Source: Aliiroseovarius sediminilitoris
Lineage (GTDB): Bacteria; Pseudomonadota; Alphaproteobacteria; Rhodobacterales; Rhodobacteraceae
Assembly: GCF_900109955.1 (NCBI RefSeq)
Contig: NZ_FOJB01000001.1
Coordinates: 124,001 to 188,000 of the forward strand
Length of the DNA: 64,000 nt
Reading direction: 5' to 3'
The notes beneath the pieces were generated by a model, which did no database searches, was not told the DNA's origin, and was given only the letters and a program-made list of their open reading frames with translations. Positions 62,852 to 64,000 of the stretch are shown here, piece by piece; position 1 is the stretch's first letter, and each line of letters starts with the position of its first letter. A program made the translations under genes and the position numbers.

Positions 62852-63814
62852 TCATCCTGCCGGTGCCCGTGTTCGTCTCAACACGGTCGGCGTGATGCCG
62901 AAATGCCTTGCGAACATGGATGAGAACCCGTTGGGAAACCCGCAAGCCAGCCCAACTTCGCGCACGCTCATGGAAGTTTTCAGCAACAAAGTGTTGGCCT
63001 GGTTCAGGCGTAACTCGCGGTAATAGGCATTGGGTGTGGTTCCGAAATGCTTGCGAAACTGACGCTCCAAAGATCGTTCCGAGATGTTCAAATAGCCCAC
63101 AAGCTCGGATATCCGCAGCGGCTCTTCCAGATTGGCCTGCATCAACTCGATACACTGGTCCAGTGAGCGATTGCCGCTGCGCGACATTTCCTTGCCCCCA
63201 AAAGGCTGGAGTGTGGCGGGGGTCCGGATGGTTTCATGCAGGAAGATATCCGCGACCGTCGCCACGGCGGCGGCGCTGATGTGGCCCCCAAGCATCCCCA
63301 ACACCAGATCATAGGTCGCCCCCATCCCCGCGCTAGTGGTGATCTGCCCATCATCGGCGGCAAGGGCATAAGACCCCATGCCGGGCGTGCCGCGTTCATT
63401 CAAGAGCGCGCGATTTTCCCAATGGGTGGTGTGGCTCATCAACTGCTCGCCGGTTTCGGCGATATAACGGCTGGCTGCTTCCGACAGCAGAATGACGCGG
63501 GTGCCAGCCCATTGATAAGCCTTGATCTCGCGCCGCAGCGACAGGTCGGGCGCGTCAGGGTCAGAGTTGCCAAGCACGAACACGTAATCCGCCGTTGGCT
63601 TGGCCTCGTACGGCGTTGTGTCGATGGTGATGCCCGCGCGGCAGGTGATCGGACCGCCGCGTCTGGACAGCCATCGCCAGCGAAAGGTCTCTCTCGCCGT
63701 CACGCGGTTGGCGGTGCGCAACAGCTCTACGGCGGCAGTGAACTCGGTCAGGACAAAACCGTCTGCGACCAGTATATCAACCTGGATGGGTGATTTCGGC
63801 GTTTCACCTGTCAC
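62852..63814 (-). CDS. GlxA-family AraC-type regulator
   Basis: A 320-residue regulator with an N-terminal DJ-1/PfpI-like domain (VDILVADGFVLTEFTAAVEL, YVFVLGNSDPDAPDLS, RVILLSEAASRYIAETG) and a C-terminal double helix-turn-helix (LRISELVGYLNISERSLERQ, SVREVGLACGFPNGFSSMFA). This is the family of GbdR, ArgR and CdhR, which sense betaine, arginine or carnitine-type compounds. The GTG start overlaps the stop of the upstream GcvT gene by four bases. The operon position suggests it controls these demethylation genes. Confidence 0.92.
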   Translation of the reverse strand: MTGETPKSPIQVDILVADGFVLTEFTAAVELLRTANRVTARETFRWRWLSRRGGPITCRAGITIDTTPYEAKPTADYVFVLGNSDPDAPDLSLRREIKAYQWAGTRVILLSEAASRYIAETGEQLMSHTTHWENRALLNERGTPGMGSYALAADDGQITTSAGMGATYDLVLGMLGGHISAAAVATVADIFLHETIRTPATLQPFGGKEMSRSGNRSLDQCIELMQANLEEPLRISELVGYLNISERSLERQFRKHFGTTPNAYYRELRLNQANTLLLKTSMSVREVGLACGFPNGFSSMFARHFGITPTVLRRTRAPAG

Positions 63815-64000
63815 GCGCGCAAACGCTTATTGTTCGGGTCCCAAAGCGGTTGATCCGGCTGCACAACGGCATGGCACCGCTCGCCATAGATCTCGACCTC
63901 AAGCTCGGTGCCCGGCTCAGCCAGATCGGTCCGCACCATGCCCAGCGCAATCGACGCGTTGACGCGATAGCCCCAGCCGCCGGACGTGGTTTCGCCGACA
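63811..64000 (-). CDS. GcvT-family protein, C-terminal end (partial, 5' end outside window)
   Basis: Only the last 62 residues are visible: GETTSGGWGYRVNASIALGM, then the closing PGTELEVEIYGERCHAVVQP and LWDPNNKRLRA before the TGA. This is the C-terminal barrel of GcvT and of dimethylglycine-dehydrogenase-like enzymes. It is the next-upstream gene of the minus-strand operon and overlaps the GlxA regulator start as GTGA. Whether it carries an FAD domain cannot be seen. Confidence 0.8.
   Translation of the reverse strand, partial: VGETTSGGWGYRVNASIALGMVRTDLAEPGTELEVEIYGERCHAVVQPDQPLWDPNNKRLRA

Overview
The window comes from a marine alphaproteobacterium of the Roseobacter group (Rhodobacteraceae), judged only from gene content: large RTX proteins, DUF2793 and DUF2783 proteins, an ImuA-ImuB-DnaE2 cassette, GcvT-type demethylating dehydrogenases, phosphonate use and a homogentisate pathway, in moderately GC-rich and densely packed DNA. 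The species cannot be fixed from the sequence. No prophage, plasmid core or CRISPR array is visible. The only mobile DNA recognised is a small remnant of an IS3-family element next to a tRNA-Arg gene.

Region 1 (1-14.8 kb) is a surface polysaccharide locus. It holds a KpsE-like export protein (cut by the left edge), a KpsM-like ABC permease, a 1290-residue RTX protein, a DUF2793 protein, RfbC, a polyprenyl-phosphate sugar transferase, UDP-glucose dehydrogenase, a secreted CAP protein, ManC, and YjbF- and YjbH-like secretion proteins. A 73-residue secreted protein upstream of manC resembles the small YjbE/GfcA proteins of enterobacterial yjb/gfc operons.

Region 2 (14.9-26.2 kb) is mixed: an acyl-CoA dehydrogenase with a CoA-transferase/racemase, tRNA-Arg(ACG), the IS remnant, the mutasome imuA-imuB-dnaE2, a TrpD2/YbiB-like protein, a small unknown gene and a 2-hydroxyacid dehydrogenase.

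Region 3 (26.2-41.3 kb) is the most interesting part, an apparently complete 2-aminoethylphosphonate (AEP) system. phnW, phnA and phnY take AEP through phosphonoacetaldehyde and phosphonoacetate to acetate and phosphate. A PbfA-like lyase would add hydroxylated AEP as a substrate. A translationally coupled EamA transporter closes that operon. A divergent LysR regulator, a three-gene ABC importer of the AepXVW/PhnS2T2U2 type, and a DeoR regulator - inositol-monophosphatase-family - Na/Pi transporter operon complete the locus. The layout suggests use of AEP for nitrogen and carbon with disposal of surplus phosphate, which is an inference.

Region 4 (41.6-47.5 kb) is a flagellar block, motB then flgE-flgK-flgL-flgI. 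Region 5 (47.6-53.9 kb) is hmgA-maiA-fahA followed by an MBL-fold protein with an altered metal motif, an aromatic-ring FAD monooxygenase and DUF2783. Region 6 (53.9-64 kb) holds a 1-Cys peroxiredoxin, an aldehyde dehydrogenase, a DUF3833 lipoprotein, a FabH-like condensing enzyme, an RluA pseudouridine synthase, RarD, and an operon of a partial GcvT protein, a GlxA/AraC regulator, a dimethylglycine-dehydrogenase-like enzyme and a GNAT acetyltransferase that runs off the right edge.
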